DNA from: Odontocerum albicorne
Taxonomy: Eukaryota > Arthropoda > Insecta > Trichoptera > Odontoceridae
Length of the DNA: 64,000 bases
Reading direction: 5' to 3'
NCBI GenBank assembly: GCA_949825065.1
Contig: OX463842.1
Location: 6,351,723 to 6,415,722, forward strand
In this document: positions 42,555 to 52,628 of the stretch, in pieces
Numbering within the stretch: position 1 is the first letter of the stretch
Layout of the letters: every line of letters starts with the position of its first letter
Notes under the pieces: generated by a model
Seen by the model: only the letters and a program-made list of their open reading frames with translations
The model's database searches: none
Told to the model about the DNA's origin: nothing
Made by a program: the position numbers and the translations under genes

Positions 42555-42779
42555 ACAAGTATCCAGCGGTAAGTAATACACATCGGGCTCAAACTCAAAA
42601 CGTATGAATGGCAGAGACGACGCTCTACAAAGCCGAAGTTATCCGATTTTGGCCTACAAAGTATTTCTTTAGAAAGAGACTGTCGGCCATAATCGGCTAA
42701 CTTCAGTTTTGTAGAGCGTCGTTTCTGTCATTCGTACGTTTTGAGTTTAAGCCCGATGTGTATTACTTACCGCCAGGTA
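42555..42779. mobile_element. Palindromic element, second member
   Basis: The ends GTATCCAGCGGTAAGTAATA / CACATCGGGCT and the mirrored AGCCCGATGTGTATTACTTA / CCGCCAGGTAC match the 36464-36630 element. The interior is also inverted (AACGTATGAATGGCAGAGAC, GACGCTCTACAAAG and mirror). It has a longer, partly palindromic centre (AAGTTATCCGATTTTGGCC / GGCCATAATCGGCTAACTT). The extra centre makes this the longer family form. Confidence 0.8.
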
Positions 42780-43229
42780 CTGTACTAATGTTTTGGGATA
42801 TACTAACATGGACAAGGATTAGGAGAGATGATAGAGAAAACACAGAAATACTGGCAGCTACTTGGAGCCAAGGAGGAGAGTTCAGAGACCATGGTATGGA
42901 TACTTTCTAAGCGAGCCTAGACTAGTTAATACTTTCAAAAAGGTACTATAGTTTAACATTTCGCTACAACCTATTACACTACCCTTTGCTACACTTTCGT
43001 TGTTATTGACTTGTTTATTAAATCATTGTTATGTTTGTTAAATCATAATATCGCTATTTAGTAATATATTAAAGTCTTAAGAGCATCTCGTATTTAAATT
43101 CGTATATTTCCGCTCATAACTACTATATGTACGAGTACTTTAAAATGAACAAATATTTGATTGCTCATAAAAAGAGTTTTTGAAATCTTTAGGATCTTGA
43201 TTCTCATTTTTTTAATATTGTTTCCCCTG
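42780..43229. other. Unassigned AT-rich DNA
   Basis: No feature recognised. Confidence 0.35.
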
Positions 43230-43319
43230 TTCTGTCTAGTTGGTAAGGCACGTGTCTTTCAGCCCGGAGATTACGATTTCTCTCTGGTTTTCACTTAAGC
43301 TTTACGCGTTTAACAAAAC
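43230..43319 (+). repeat. SINE-A head, left part of an interrupted copy
   Basis: TCTGTCTAGTTGGTAAGGCA (box A) and GCCCGGAGATTACGATTTCT (box B position), then CTGGTTTTCACTTAAGC. The matching body and tail resume at 43968, beyond a LINE-R. Confidence 0.65.
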
Positions 43320-43967
43320 ATTTTTATTTATTTAACACTTTTATTGCAACACAATCTGGCGGGCTTATTGCCAGGTGGCAATCTCTTCCAACCAACCAGA
43401 CAAAAGTAAATGAAGCAAGTTACGTGGTCGCATAAATCATTCAAATGACTATCCATCCCCACGAAATCCATAAACATATACGCGAGAACAAGCCCACGAA
43501 TCCCACAAAGACGGACAATCACCCGAACATTATTTTTCATATAAAGTGAGATATCATCAATCAAAAGGAAAGGAAGGGATGGTGGAGAGGAAAGGAAAAG
43601 AAAAATCAGGAATGAAACACGTTATTTTACTGACTAGAAATTAAAAGTTTTTTCAGTCGCTTCTTAAAGCATGCCAAGGACGGAGCGAGTCTTATATCGT
43701 TTTGTAACTGATTCCAGAGTCTCACTGCATGGTCAGTAAAGGACGACGTAAAGAAAGAAGAGCGATGAACGGGAAAGGCCAATAAACAATCTCTGTTTGA
43801 GCGTAGCGCTGATCCATGATTGGAAAGACGCTAAAAATTTTCGGCGAGATAAGAGGGTGCGGCGGGACAGTTAAGGATATTATACAATAGAGACAGTATG
43901 TGAATTTGGCCGTCTATTTCTAACATTCAACCAGTTCAATGCCTTCTGGTATGAAGTTTGGCTGGAT
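43320..43967 (-). mobile_element. LINE-R 3' end inserted in SINE-A
   Basis: It has an antisense tail TTTATTTATTTAACACTTTT, GCAACACAATCTGGCGGGCT, TATTGCCAGGTGGCAATC. A UTR matching 6047-6340 follows. The coding end RLAPSLACFKKRLKKLLISSQ (minus, stop at about 43632) is next, and a further 270 bp of coding sequence with shifts. It lies between the two halves of one SINE-A. It is the most complete LINE-R here. Confidence 0.8.
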
Positions 43968-44055
43968 TTTTCTGGTTGGCTGGAAGATATTTCTACATGG
44001 TAACTAGCCCTCTAGGTTATACTGTCTACAATGCAAGTGTAATATAATACAATAG
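43968..44055 (+). repeat. SINE-A tail, right part of the interrupted copy
   Basis: GGATTTTTCTGGTTGGCTGG, AAGATATTTCTACATGG, then CAATGCAAGTGTAATATAAT. Confidence 0.6.
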
Positions 44056-44554
44056 TTTTTTTAAACGTTGAAAACGCTCTCCTTAAATTATACTCGAGAA
44101 AATTAAAATATTTATGATTTCCGAGAATTTTTTCAGACAACTTTTCAGTCCAAAATAGAATTTATTCCGTAGCATTAAACAAAAAAATCTGTTGATGATA
44201 GCCCTAATTAATAGGTTTAATTTATTTTTTCATGAAGTTTTCAAATATGAAAGGGCTTATATATATTGAAAAAGACAATTTATTTTGGTGCTTGATATAT
44301 AGTAAAGTTGTTGATTAAATAAAAATTTCGAAACTATCTCCCTTTGTTTTTAGTCCCATATAAATTTGTTAAGTGCAGCTACTTTATGAACATATCTCCT
44401 AACCACTGTTTTATATTCGATATATTTACATCGTCAAGTGATTTCTGTTTTTTTTTTATTTTCCTGTATTTTATCGTTTTATCTTGTTTATATATAGTTT
44501 TAATGTACTCGTATATACGTTTTAATGTACTCGTATTTCATCTAACACTGAAAA
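44056..44554. other. Unassigned AT-rich DNA
   Basis: TGTACTCGTATA-type short repeats at 44504-44540; otherwise featureless. Confidence 0.35.
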
Positions 44555-44655
44555 CAAAATTGTTAAGCAAATGTTCCGGATGGCTGAAAGAGATTGTCCT
44601 TTGATAATAATCCAGCGAAATTGTGCATTGTACAGTGAAGTGCTAAAATAAATAA
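44555..44655 (+). repeat. SINE-A/LINE-R shared tail
   Basis: CGGATGGCTGAAAGAGATTG, TCCTTTGATAATAATCCAGC, then AAGTGCTAAAATAAATAAAT. Confidence 0.55.
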
Positions 44656-44805
44656 ATAACGGATTTTTTAATAAAGAAAAGTACTGTGTAAACTTCTGAT
44701 GTTTGTAAAATGTGTTTTCAATATTTACGAGTATAAGCTCTTCAGATCACAAAATTCTATGTTTGATTCTTTTGTATTATTTAACTAGAAAGTTTAATTT
44801 TTAAC

Positions 44806-45370
44806 CCTGTGAAGCTTTTTAGACAACTTGTTAATTTTTATCGTAAAGCTCTTTTTTACAATAAAATAGTATTTCAAGGCCGTTAGACATAGTATATTGT
44901 AATTTGTTTTATCAAACACTGTTTATTCCACTTTTTGTAACGATATAACCCTACCGGTTTCAAGGCTTTCACCTCATCTTCAGGGGATCATAAATAAGAC
45001 TTAATTATGTTCGAACTGGTACCGATATACACGCTTCAACGGTTGGAGACTGAGGGGTGAGGGCGGCATGGGACGATTTCGGCCAAGAGCGGAGAGATTT
45101 TTGGGACATAACTGTTTACCAGATGTTCGGATCGATGTACTTTTTAACCCTGTGAAGCTCTTAAAAAATTTGTTAATTTTTTATTGTAAAGCCCTTTTTT
45201 ACGATAAAATAGTATTTCAAGACCGTTAAATATATTGTAATTTGTTTTATCAAACACTGTTTATTCCACTTTTTGTAACGGTATAACCCTACCGGTTTCA
45301 AGGCTTTCACCTCATCTTCAGGGGAGCACAAACAAGACTGTCTTTAAACCTCCACAACGTTAATGCCTTA
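44806..45370. repeat. Tandem duplication of PLE-h with 5' flank
   Basis: AACCCTGTGAAGCTTTTTAG (44806) and AACCCTGTGAAGCTCTTAAA (45144) begin two homologous blocks about 338 bp apart. Each consists of about 100 bp of flank (TTTTTTACAATAAAATAGTA, TTTCAAGGCCGTTA) followed by a PLE-h copy. The flank was therefore duplicated with, or carried by, the element. Confidence 0.7.
44895..45140 (-). mobile_element. PLE-h element copy
   Basis: Antisense and almost full length: TCAAACACTGTTTATTCCAC, then CCCTACCGGTTTCAAGGC, CTCATCTTCAGGGGATC, then the body to CAGATGTTCGG at about 45135. It matches 1970-2215 closely. Confidence 0.7.
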
Positions 45371-45385
45371 ACTATAAACAATGCG
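45235..45385 (-). mobile_element. PLE-h element copy with inverted leader
   Basis: An antisense unit to GGAGCACAAACAAGACT, followed by the reverse of the leader (TTTAAACCTCCACAACGTTA, ATGCCTTAACTATAAAC). The leader of 30681-30720 is on the other side of its unit, so the leader can lie at either end of a copy. Confidence 0.65.
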
Positions 45386-45489
45386 TCAAATATATGTTTC
45401 CATTTTTATACTTCGATCAGAGCAAAAATTGCATTAAAAAGGTTTCACTTTTAAGTTCACAGTTTAGTGTTTTAATATTTTTTTTATTT

Positions 45490-45600
45490 ATTGTAATTTA
45501 TTTTTATCAAACACTGTTTATTCCACTTTTTTGTGACGGTATAACCCTACCAGTTTCAAGGTTTTCACCTCATCTTCAGGGGAGCACAGACCAAGACCAG
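45490..45600 (-). mobile_element. PLE-h element copy, short
   Basis: ATTGTAATTTATTTTTATCA, AACACTGTTTATTCCAC, then ACCAGTTTCAAGGTTTTCAC, CTCATCTTCAGGGGAGCACA. Confidence 0.7.
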
Positions 45601-45664
45601 ACAAGAGGTTTCACAGACCATGAAGAAGAATTTTCGACACTTTCGCGCTTGAAGACAACATAGT

Positions 45665-46021
45665 TTAGGGACTTGTGTTTCGCATAAAAGGATGTTGGTT
45701 GTTTGAATAAAAGTCGTCGAGATCGGAATAAGTAAAGAGAAAGTTTATTGTAAGCGTCTGTATTTATAATGTATAGAACGGCGCAGAATATGTCGCTGTC
45801 TCGCTTCCGCTGGACACATGTTTATTGTTGCACGTTCTATATACATTTCATACTACGATCTGCAGGAGAGGCAAGAGATATATCGGTGTCTCGCTCTTCG
45901 CTACTAGTCAGTTCAATGACCTTCGCTCGGCGCCGCCTCGCACTCGCCACTTGCGAGTTCAATGACCGCGCGGGCAAGGGTCGCCTCAATGGGTTCAGTG
46001 ACCGCACGCACGGTCGCTACA
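45665..46021 (-). mobile_element. LTR, family LTR-2, inverted
   Basis: On the minus strand it starts TGTAGCGACCGTGCGTGCGG (46021). It has GCGAGACAGCGACATATT, the TATA box TATAAATACAGACGCTTA, the AATAAACTTTCTC poly(A) region and a T-rich end. Its partner at 48483-48780 shares all of these in order. Short GGTCATTGAA subrepeats lie near the start. Gag, pol, primer-binding site and polypurine tract were not seen. Confidence 0.6.
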
Positions 46022-46871
46022 ATAGTATTTTTAACAGTATTTATTTTACACGACAGGGCATTTACAATAGTTTTTGTTTGTCATAACAAGTCATGTAATA
46101 TTTTTTTATACACAAATTCCTTTTTTTTGACGAGGAAATCTAAAAATATTTCTTACACTGTAAATATATCAGAGATAACTTAACGTACGATATGTTTCGT
46201 ATCATATCTGAAATCGAAGAAATTCTTCCAAATTTTTTAGCAAAATAAATTCATCTTTCAAAAAGAAAAATATTTTATAATCGATGGCGAATATTCCTGT
46301 GTCTTATCTCGATTTTAAATAACATATTGAGACATATTCTTCTCAAAATTCACTCAATTTTTATTTAAAAGTGAATATGAATATTTTATAAAATCACGAT
46401 ATTCATATTTCTCAGAAATTTCATCCCTCAGGTGTTGGGTATATTAACCGGTATATAGAGGGTGGGAAAACGGCTGTGGATGGCGCCAAGGAGGAATACT
46501 CTCGCCCTTCTCGCGTAGTGTGAAATATCATTTCCATATATCATAGCAGGCAGCTCGGTTTATGACAGTAAATTAACTAGCTTGCATACTATACGGAATT
46601 TCTACTTTTTTGCATTGCTTTGCATACCAGTTGCTCTGTGTTGGGTTATTATATTATTCGCTTTCAACCAACTGGACCGAGAATCCAGAGAGCTTTCCTT
46701 TTATTACGAAAACTGAACTAAACCCCACCTTATGAATACTTATTAAAGAATTTTATAAACAAGTCTTAGCAAAAAAGAGCAAAGTAACAGTTTTCTTCTC
46801 TTGTCAGACAGCGTATTTGTTTATAAAATTTTATTTTGTTTATCTTAATATAATTGCTAAATAAATACGTC
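46022..46871. other. Unassigned AT-rich DNA between inverted LTRs
   Basis: No internal retrotransposon coding sequence is visible. Confidence 0.4.
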
Positions 46872-47688
46872 AAAAAAGTTCATTTAGATTCAATTAATCT
46901 AGATGGTTTACAAAAAAGTTAATTTAGATTCAATTAATCTAGATGGTTTACAAAAAAGTTAATTTAGATTCAATTAATCTAGATGGTTTACAAAAAAGTT
47001 AATTTAGATTCAATTAATCTAGATGATTTACAAAAAAGTTTATTTAGATTCAATTAATCTAGATGATTTACAAAAAAGTTCATTTAGATTCAATTAATCT
47101 AGATGGTTTACAAAAAAGTACATTTAGATCCAATCAATCATCTAGATGGCTTACAAAAAAGTTCATTTAGATTCAATTAATCTAGATGGTTTACAAAAAA
47201 GTTCATTTAGATTCAAATAATCTAGATGGTTTACAAAAAAGTACATTCAGATTCAATTAATCTAGATGGTTTACAAAAAAGTTCATATGGATTCAATTAA
47301 TCTAGATGGTTTACAAAAAAGTTCATTTAGATTCAATTAATCTAGATGGTTTACAAAAAAGTACATTTAGATCCAATTAATCATCTAGATGGTTTACAAA
47401 AAAGTTCATTTAGATTCAATTAATCTAGATGGTTTACAAAAAAGTTCATTTAGATTCAAATAATCAAGATGGTTTACAAAAAAGTACATTTAGATTCAAT
47501 TAATCTAGATGGTTTACAAAAAAGTTCATTTAGATTCAATTAATCTAGATGGTTTACAAAAAAAATCATTTAGATTGAATTAATCTAGATGGTTTACAAA
47601 AAAGTTTATTTAGATTCAATTACTCTAGATGGTTTACAAAAAAATACATTTAGATTCAATTAATCTAGATGGTTTACAAAAAAATAAA
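46872..47688. repeat. 40-bp satellite, about 20 copies
   Basis: The unit is AAGTTCATTTAGATTCAATT, AATCTAGATGGTTTACAAAA. Each monomer holds the dyad TAGATTCAATTAATCTA. A four-base insertion (AATCATCTAGAT) marks monomers at about 47135 and 47380, pointing to duplication of a block of about 6 monomers. Confidence 0.95.
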
Positions 47689-47999
47689 TATCTTTTAAAT
47701 CATTTATAACTAAACTGCTTGAATTGTGAGGGTACAAAAATTAATTTATCAAGGTTATCTTTATTATATGTCCAAGTGAGTAATTTAACAAATATTTTGA
47801 CATTTTGAGCTTAAGGCGGGTGTATGGTACATTTAAAAAAATGTATTTTCTGAAACAGGTGTTTAACTAATCTTCTTATTTGTTATACTCTTTACTGAGC
47901 AGTTGTGACCATTAAATACTAGATCGTGTTAGCAAAATGATTCCTTATCTGTCGCGTGATTAAGGTTTTTGTATTTTCATTTGAATCACAAAACTCTTC
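47689..47999. other. Unassigned DNA
   Basis: No feature recognised. Confidence 0.35.
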
Positions 48000-48445
48000 A
48001 TTGTGTCGTTCCGTCTGATTGTATGGTCAAAGTGTCAGGATTCAAAGTTGAAGTGTTGTGTTGTCGCAAGTGCTCAAATTGATGTGCGTTCTGGTACATG
48101 CATTGCTGATAACGTAAAATCGCAAATATCACGAACAAATTGTTTTGGTATTTGGGCGCATTTTCTTTCAATGGCTGCTCTCAATTCATAGCAAGTTGCC
48201 GGTTTTATGCTGTCAACGTTATCTTTGATGAGTCTTCATAAAAAATCAATCAGCGTGAGGTCTGAGGTGCGTGAGAGGTATTCAATGCTACCTCTACGTT
48301 CAACCCATCTTTTCGACCAATTTTCATCAAGATAGGCCCTCACATCGCAATGGTAGCGGAAAGGTGCATCATCTTTAAACGTCATTTTTAAAATGAAAAA
48401 TCGCAAACGTGCTAAATGGGTTGTTAATACTTGCCTGTCAAACAC
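48000..48445 (-). pseudogene. Tc1/mariner-superfamily DDE transposase, C-terminal relic
   Basis: The minus strand reads KDDAPFRYHCDVRAYLDENW, then SKRWVERRGSIEYL, then SDLTLIDF. After a stop it continues DNVDSIKPATCYELRAAIER and KCAQIPKQFVRDICD. This is the order of an insect IS630/Tc1-related family (DGAPPHYHR.VR.FL...F..RWIGR.G, SPDLTPLDF.LWG, KP.TL.ELR..I...C..I). Second-Asp (DDAP) and third-Asp (IDF) positions remain, the first is not visible, and one in-frame stop breaks it. Confidence 0.7.
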
Positions 48446-48482
48446 AAACTGCCCATCCAATATGGCTTATAAATTATATGTA

Positions 48483-48780
48483 TGTAGCGACCTTTGTCCC
48501 TGTGGTCGAGGCGCGAGTCGCTATTGTTGTTTGGCGAGAGCGAGACAGCGACATATCGTCTGCGCCTTCCTACAAATCATATGAATATCCGACGTGATAA
48601 CAATAAATATACTGTGCAGCGGAAACGAGACGGCGACATATCTTTTGCGCCGTCCCGCGCACATTCCAAATATTATAAATACCGACGTTTAACAATAAAA
48701 TACGTCTTTGCATATTCCGATTTCAAACGAGTTTTATTAAACCAACGATCATACTCATCACCTCTCCATTAAGGACAATT
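48483..48780 (+). mobile_element. LTR, family LTR-2
   Basis: TGTAGCGACCTTTGTCCCTG, then GAGCGAGACAGCGACATATC, GTGCAGCGGAAACGAGACGG, a TATA box ATTATAAATACCGACG, CAATAAAATACG and an end near CATCACCTCTCC. It is in inverse orientation to 45665-46021. It is adjacent to, and probably independent of, the transposase relic at its left. Confidence 0.6.
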
Positions 48781-48985
48781 GTTCCTAAATGTACATCACA
48801 GACAGTGTCGCCAGCGAGTAAAAAGGTGAATTCAAAACAAACAGCACTGTTCGAAGACAAACCTATTAAATTAACAGTTCTTCCAGAGTCCATGATTTTG
48901 TTCTGCGTGCTCTCTGCTGCACATGAAACATTCGTTACCTAGGTATGCATTTTATTGTCTTCCTTTTCTTTCAATGTCAGAAAGA

Positions 48986-50046
48986 TTATAAAATCAACAT
49001 TCTTCCTAGTTTAACTTCAGTAGACCTAGTAATGTTCCTTTTTCTCCATATGCTCTTCTCTATAGTAGACAGAGTATTTTTTTTCATCCACTTTGCAAGG
49101 ATTTCTCCTGCTACACAAAGAGGAAGAATATCAGCCAGGATTCTTCTCATACTCCTAGGTGGTGCCGAGAATATATTCACAACGTCATTCAATTGGTTCA
49201 ATATCTCTATACCACGCGTGACTGAGTGTTTAGCCATGATATTCGTCCTGTAAGTTGGTATGTAGAACAGAGGGTGATTCCTTGCACGGCTATATTTATT
49301 GGGTACATATAAACTTAGTGTTTCTAGAATCGCGGGACAGTTAAAGCAACCTTGGAAAACTTTTATTAGGAATATCACAATGGATTCTTGCCTTCTTGTT
49401 TCTAAGCTTCTATCGTTACACACCGTGAGAAGTTTGACATAGTGAGCATATTTTAGGTAATCGCCCTTTATGCTGGATTTTGTTTTGTATTTGTTCTATA
49501 TTATTTTTATATTTGAGCTGATGTGGAGGCCAAGCTATAGATGCATATTAAAATTTGGTTCTAATTAAATAATTATATAAGTTTCGAAGGATATCGGTAC
49601 TGTTAAATTCTCTTGATATTATCATTATAAAACAGAGTAATTTGTAACAGTCCGTTATCAGACGCGAGACATGGTTAACGAACGTGAGTCCGACATCAAA
49701 GGTTACGCCTTGATCTTTGAATTCAGAAACTCTGTTTAGTGCCACTCCCTGTATAGTATACTGATGGTGGATTGGTGAAAACGATCGACTATAGGATATA
49801 CATACACATTTATTTACATTGAACAGAAGATGATTTTGCTCAGTTTAGGAAACTAGAGAGTCCACGTCCTATTGTAACTATGCACAGTTGTGAAGTGAAT
49901 CAATATTTTTGAAAATTTTCAAGTCATCAGCATACAATAAACATGTGGAATGACTTATGAAATTTTGAATATCGTCTATTAATATGAGGAATAGCAGGGG
50001 ACCTAAATTAGATCCTTGTGGTATACCATATCTTGCGATGTTCATC
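48986..50046 (-). pseudogene. LINE-J-related reverse transcriptase, palm to C-terminus, broken
   Basis: On the minus strand, starting near 50040: YGIPQGSNLGPLLFLILIDD, then HSTCLLYADDLKIF (about 49918-49960; YADD is the catalytic Asp pair). Then GVTFDVGLTFVNHVSRLITD and YKLLCFIMIISREFNSTDIL (the thumb, 49560-49740), and RRQESIVIFLIKVFQGCFNC to ILNQLNDVV (49170-49410). It finishes with LPLCVAGEILAKWMKK. Domain order is that of Jockey/CR1-group enzymes. Several frameshifts divide it and the endonuclease is missing. Confidence 0.8.
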
Positions 50047-50151
50047 TTATACTAATTATGACATTATATAAGATTATCCAAACGAGTTTATTCAAAAGAA
50101 TAGAAAGAAAATGACATTTCATATGAATTATCAACATAAATAATTATCATT

Positions 50152-50395
50152 GTTTATAGGTCGGCCACTTTGTTAAGTAGTGAGTGCTGAAGTTTATAGG
50201 CCGGCCACTTTGTCAAGTAGTGAGTGCTGAAGTTTATAGGTAGGCCACTTTGTCAAGTAGTGAGTGCTGAAGTTTATAGGTCGGCCACTTTGTCAAGTAG
50301 TGAGTGCTGACGTTTATAGGTAGGCCACTTTGTCAAGTAGTGAGTGTTGACGTTTATAGGTCTGCCATTTTGTCAAGTAGTGAGTGCTGATGTAT
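50152..50395. repeat. 40-bp minisatellite, 6 copies
   Basis: The unit is GTTTATAGGTCGGCCACTTT, GTCAAGTAGTGAGTGCTGAA. Variation is confined to TCGG/TAGG/TCTG and the last bases. Confidence 0.95.
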
Positions 50396-51055
50396 TGGAA
50401 AAATAAAGATACATTTAGAATATAGATTTTTTTTCACTTTTGATGAATGTGTTTTTGTTAGGCCGTGTTCTCAGGGTTAACAATTACACTAAGCAAGCGG
50501 GTGTCCCAGGTTCAATGTCTGGTGGATGATTCGATTCCGAACTCTTAGACCGTTTTACATCTTCATGTATCACCATTAAAACATTAAAAATAGCGCTATA
50601 TAAAACTATACCTAGTGAAAGGCTGCATCAGATGATATCAGCCGATCGTCTTGGAACATTGATCTCCTTACCATCGTAAGTTTTGGTTTGATCTGTCAAG
50701 AGTGTATTGCTGAAGTAGAACAGCTTGCACACTATTATCAATGAATACATGCGCAGGCATTTTCCACCCATAAGATGGTTGACAATCAAACTCGATCACG
50801 ATAATTAATAATTTAAGGAATTCTATATTTGATAGCTGTCACTTCGTGATATGATCAAAAGGCAATATAAAAATGGTAATATCATAAATATTTAGATTTC
50901 AAACTGTTTTCAATGCAGCCACTAAGTTGATATATGGTAGTCATAAATATTGCCATATTGGTCCGCTTCTAAAAGTCTACACTTGCTTAAGTGTCGCGAA
51001 TGGATTGATTTCAAACTTTGTATATTTGTTTTCAAATCTCTTTACGGGATGTCTC
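50396..51055. other. Unassigned; weak tRNA-like segment
   Basis: ACTAAGCAAGCGGGTGTCCC with AGGTTCAATGTCTGG (50491-50525) faintly resembles a SINE box B region. Otherwise AT-rich. Confidence 0.25.
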
Positions 51056-51500
51056 TGTAGGAACTACAGTCGTCCCTGAATATTGTCAACACGCACGGTC
51101 AACGACCGACGAAACGACCTTCGAATATGTCCAAAGGTCGCATACCAAAACATCGATATTGTTTACCCACGAATACTATTTACGATACATTCCACAGTAG
51201 AAAGAGAACGCATCACGCTGTCTCGCCGTTTTCGCCAACAAATTATCTACCCACAATATTATTCGCGACGTCTGCAGTATTTCAATCGACCATCTCTGCA
51301 CGCACAGGAGTGAGATAAAAATATATTGCGGGCGCACTCACGCGCCCCGTTCTGAAATGTATAAATACCTACTTACCGATAAATAAAGCATCATTGATCA
51401 TTAATCACTATTTATTATTCATCGATTCATTCACTCTCTGCTTCCGCATTGCTAATTGACGTATTTTATTTAAATACCAAACAATCAAAATCATCAGCAC
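51056..51500 (+). mobile_element. LTR, family LTR-1
   Basis: It starts TGTAGGAACTACAGTCGTCC. It shares with 63258-63705 the blocks TGAATATTGTCAACACGCAC, GTCGCATACC, ACATTCCACAGTAGAAAGAG, CTCTGCACGCACAGGAGTGA and ACGCGCCCCGTTCTGAAATG. Also shared are the TATA box TATAAATACCTACTTACC, the GATAAATAAAG poly(A) signal and the end ATTTAAATACCAAACAATCA. No coding region follows, so it is a solo or truncated LTR. Open frames of 60-76 codons inside it are artefacts. Confidence 0.75.
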
Positions 51501-51649
51501 GTCCACTAGGACAATCCGCTAAATCTCCATTGTAGCTTTCAACCCTGCGCCCGAGAGATGTTCCTTCGTATCGAAATAGAACTTTAAGGTCGATTTATTT
51601 TCATCTAATAAATTGGTTGTTCCAAATCAATCCAATAGAGTGGGGTATT

Positions 51650-51812
51650 ATATAATAGAGCTTTCGCCGTTGCGGGTCATATTGTGTGGAATTATCTGCC
51701 TCGTAGTATCAGAGATATTAGTGGCTTGTGCAGTTTTGGGAATCACTTAAAGACAATTGTTTTTGGGATGTCTTATAAACATTTACGAGTGGGTTCGAAT
51801 CCTAAGTAAGAG
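51650..51812 (+). pseudogene. Non-LTR reverse transcriptase extreme C-terminus
   Basis: The frame reads AFAVAGHIVWNYLPRSIRDI, then SGLCSFGNHLKTIVFG. This is the RLWN.LP..IR...S..SF...LKT.LF end of Jockey/CR1-type enzymes, a different family from the ends at 5691 and 6001. Confidence 0.6.
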
Positions 51813-51848
51813 CTCCCTCGAGGAGAGTTTGCATTCTAAATGGTGCTA

Positions 51849-52628
51849 TTGGGTGTTAATATAAGTTGTGTACGTTTTTTTTTTCAAATGAAGAGAACAA
51901 GAGGACACAACAACCATAAAAATTACAACAAATTAGTCAATAATGTATTCTCCTTCATTATTTTACAACAAATTAGTCAATAATGTATTCTCCTTCATTA
52001 TTTACAACTTTTTTCCAACGTTCTACAAGTTTTTCAATGCCTGTGCGATAAAAACGAGGAACTTGACTCGATGAATTCGTCCAGCCATGTCCGCAACTCG
52101 ACGTCATTATTGAAGGAAAAACCAACGACGAGCTATCGTTTCATTCATAGCACTTGCCTTACTGTGCTAAACAATTCCGCCAGCCACTGTGCTGGACGCT
52201 CAGCATCCAGTGAAAAATGTATGTTTAAAATTAAAATTATGCCAAATCTGCTAGGTTATTTTTGTAATTAGCTATAAAATTATTTTATTATGTAAGTCCT
52301 GGTCACTCACTATCCATCATACGGTGGCAAGTGTTAACATCTTCACCGTACACTTTGCAAATATCGCGAGCAGCTTTGGCAGCTTTATTCCCTCGATTGA
52401 ACGCGAACAGAAGGAGGTGTCGAAAATGCTCACTTTCGTCTACTTGACATTCCATTTCGAATTCTTGTAATCAAATAAAATAATATATGTAACGTAAAAG
52501 CAAACACAATTTTTTGTAGATCAGAAAATTTTCTTTTGAATGACGTATTACCTTTACCATTTTGTTTTACTTTTGGTGCTGATTTTTAAATTTCGAAAAA
52601 TACGGACACAACTTATGTTAACACCTAA
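51849..52628 (-). mobile_element. Mariner relic, same family as 24998-26005
   Basis: The ends TTGGGTGTTAATATAAGTTG and ...CACAACTTATGTTAACACCT / AA are flanked by TA. On the minus strand the start MECQVDESEHFRHLLL (about 52455) is followed by FNRGNKAAKAARDICKVYGE and HRMMDSE. It then jumps to the C-terminal RWKKVVNNEGEYIID, so the catalytic centre was deleted. The last 43 bp of the coding end (CAACAAATTAGTCAATAATG plus flank) are tandemly duplicated at 51926-52010. Confidence 0.75.

Noticed and set aside
45769..46183. Arg-rich frames of 73-105 codons
   Set aside because: They overlap the LTR-2 copy, including its TATA and poly(A) region, and are on the opposite strand. Repeat sequence explains them.
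48393..48772. Cys-containing short frames (62-92 codons)
   Set aside because: They fall in the transposase relic and in LTR-2 and change character at the LTR boundary.
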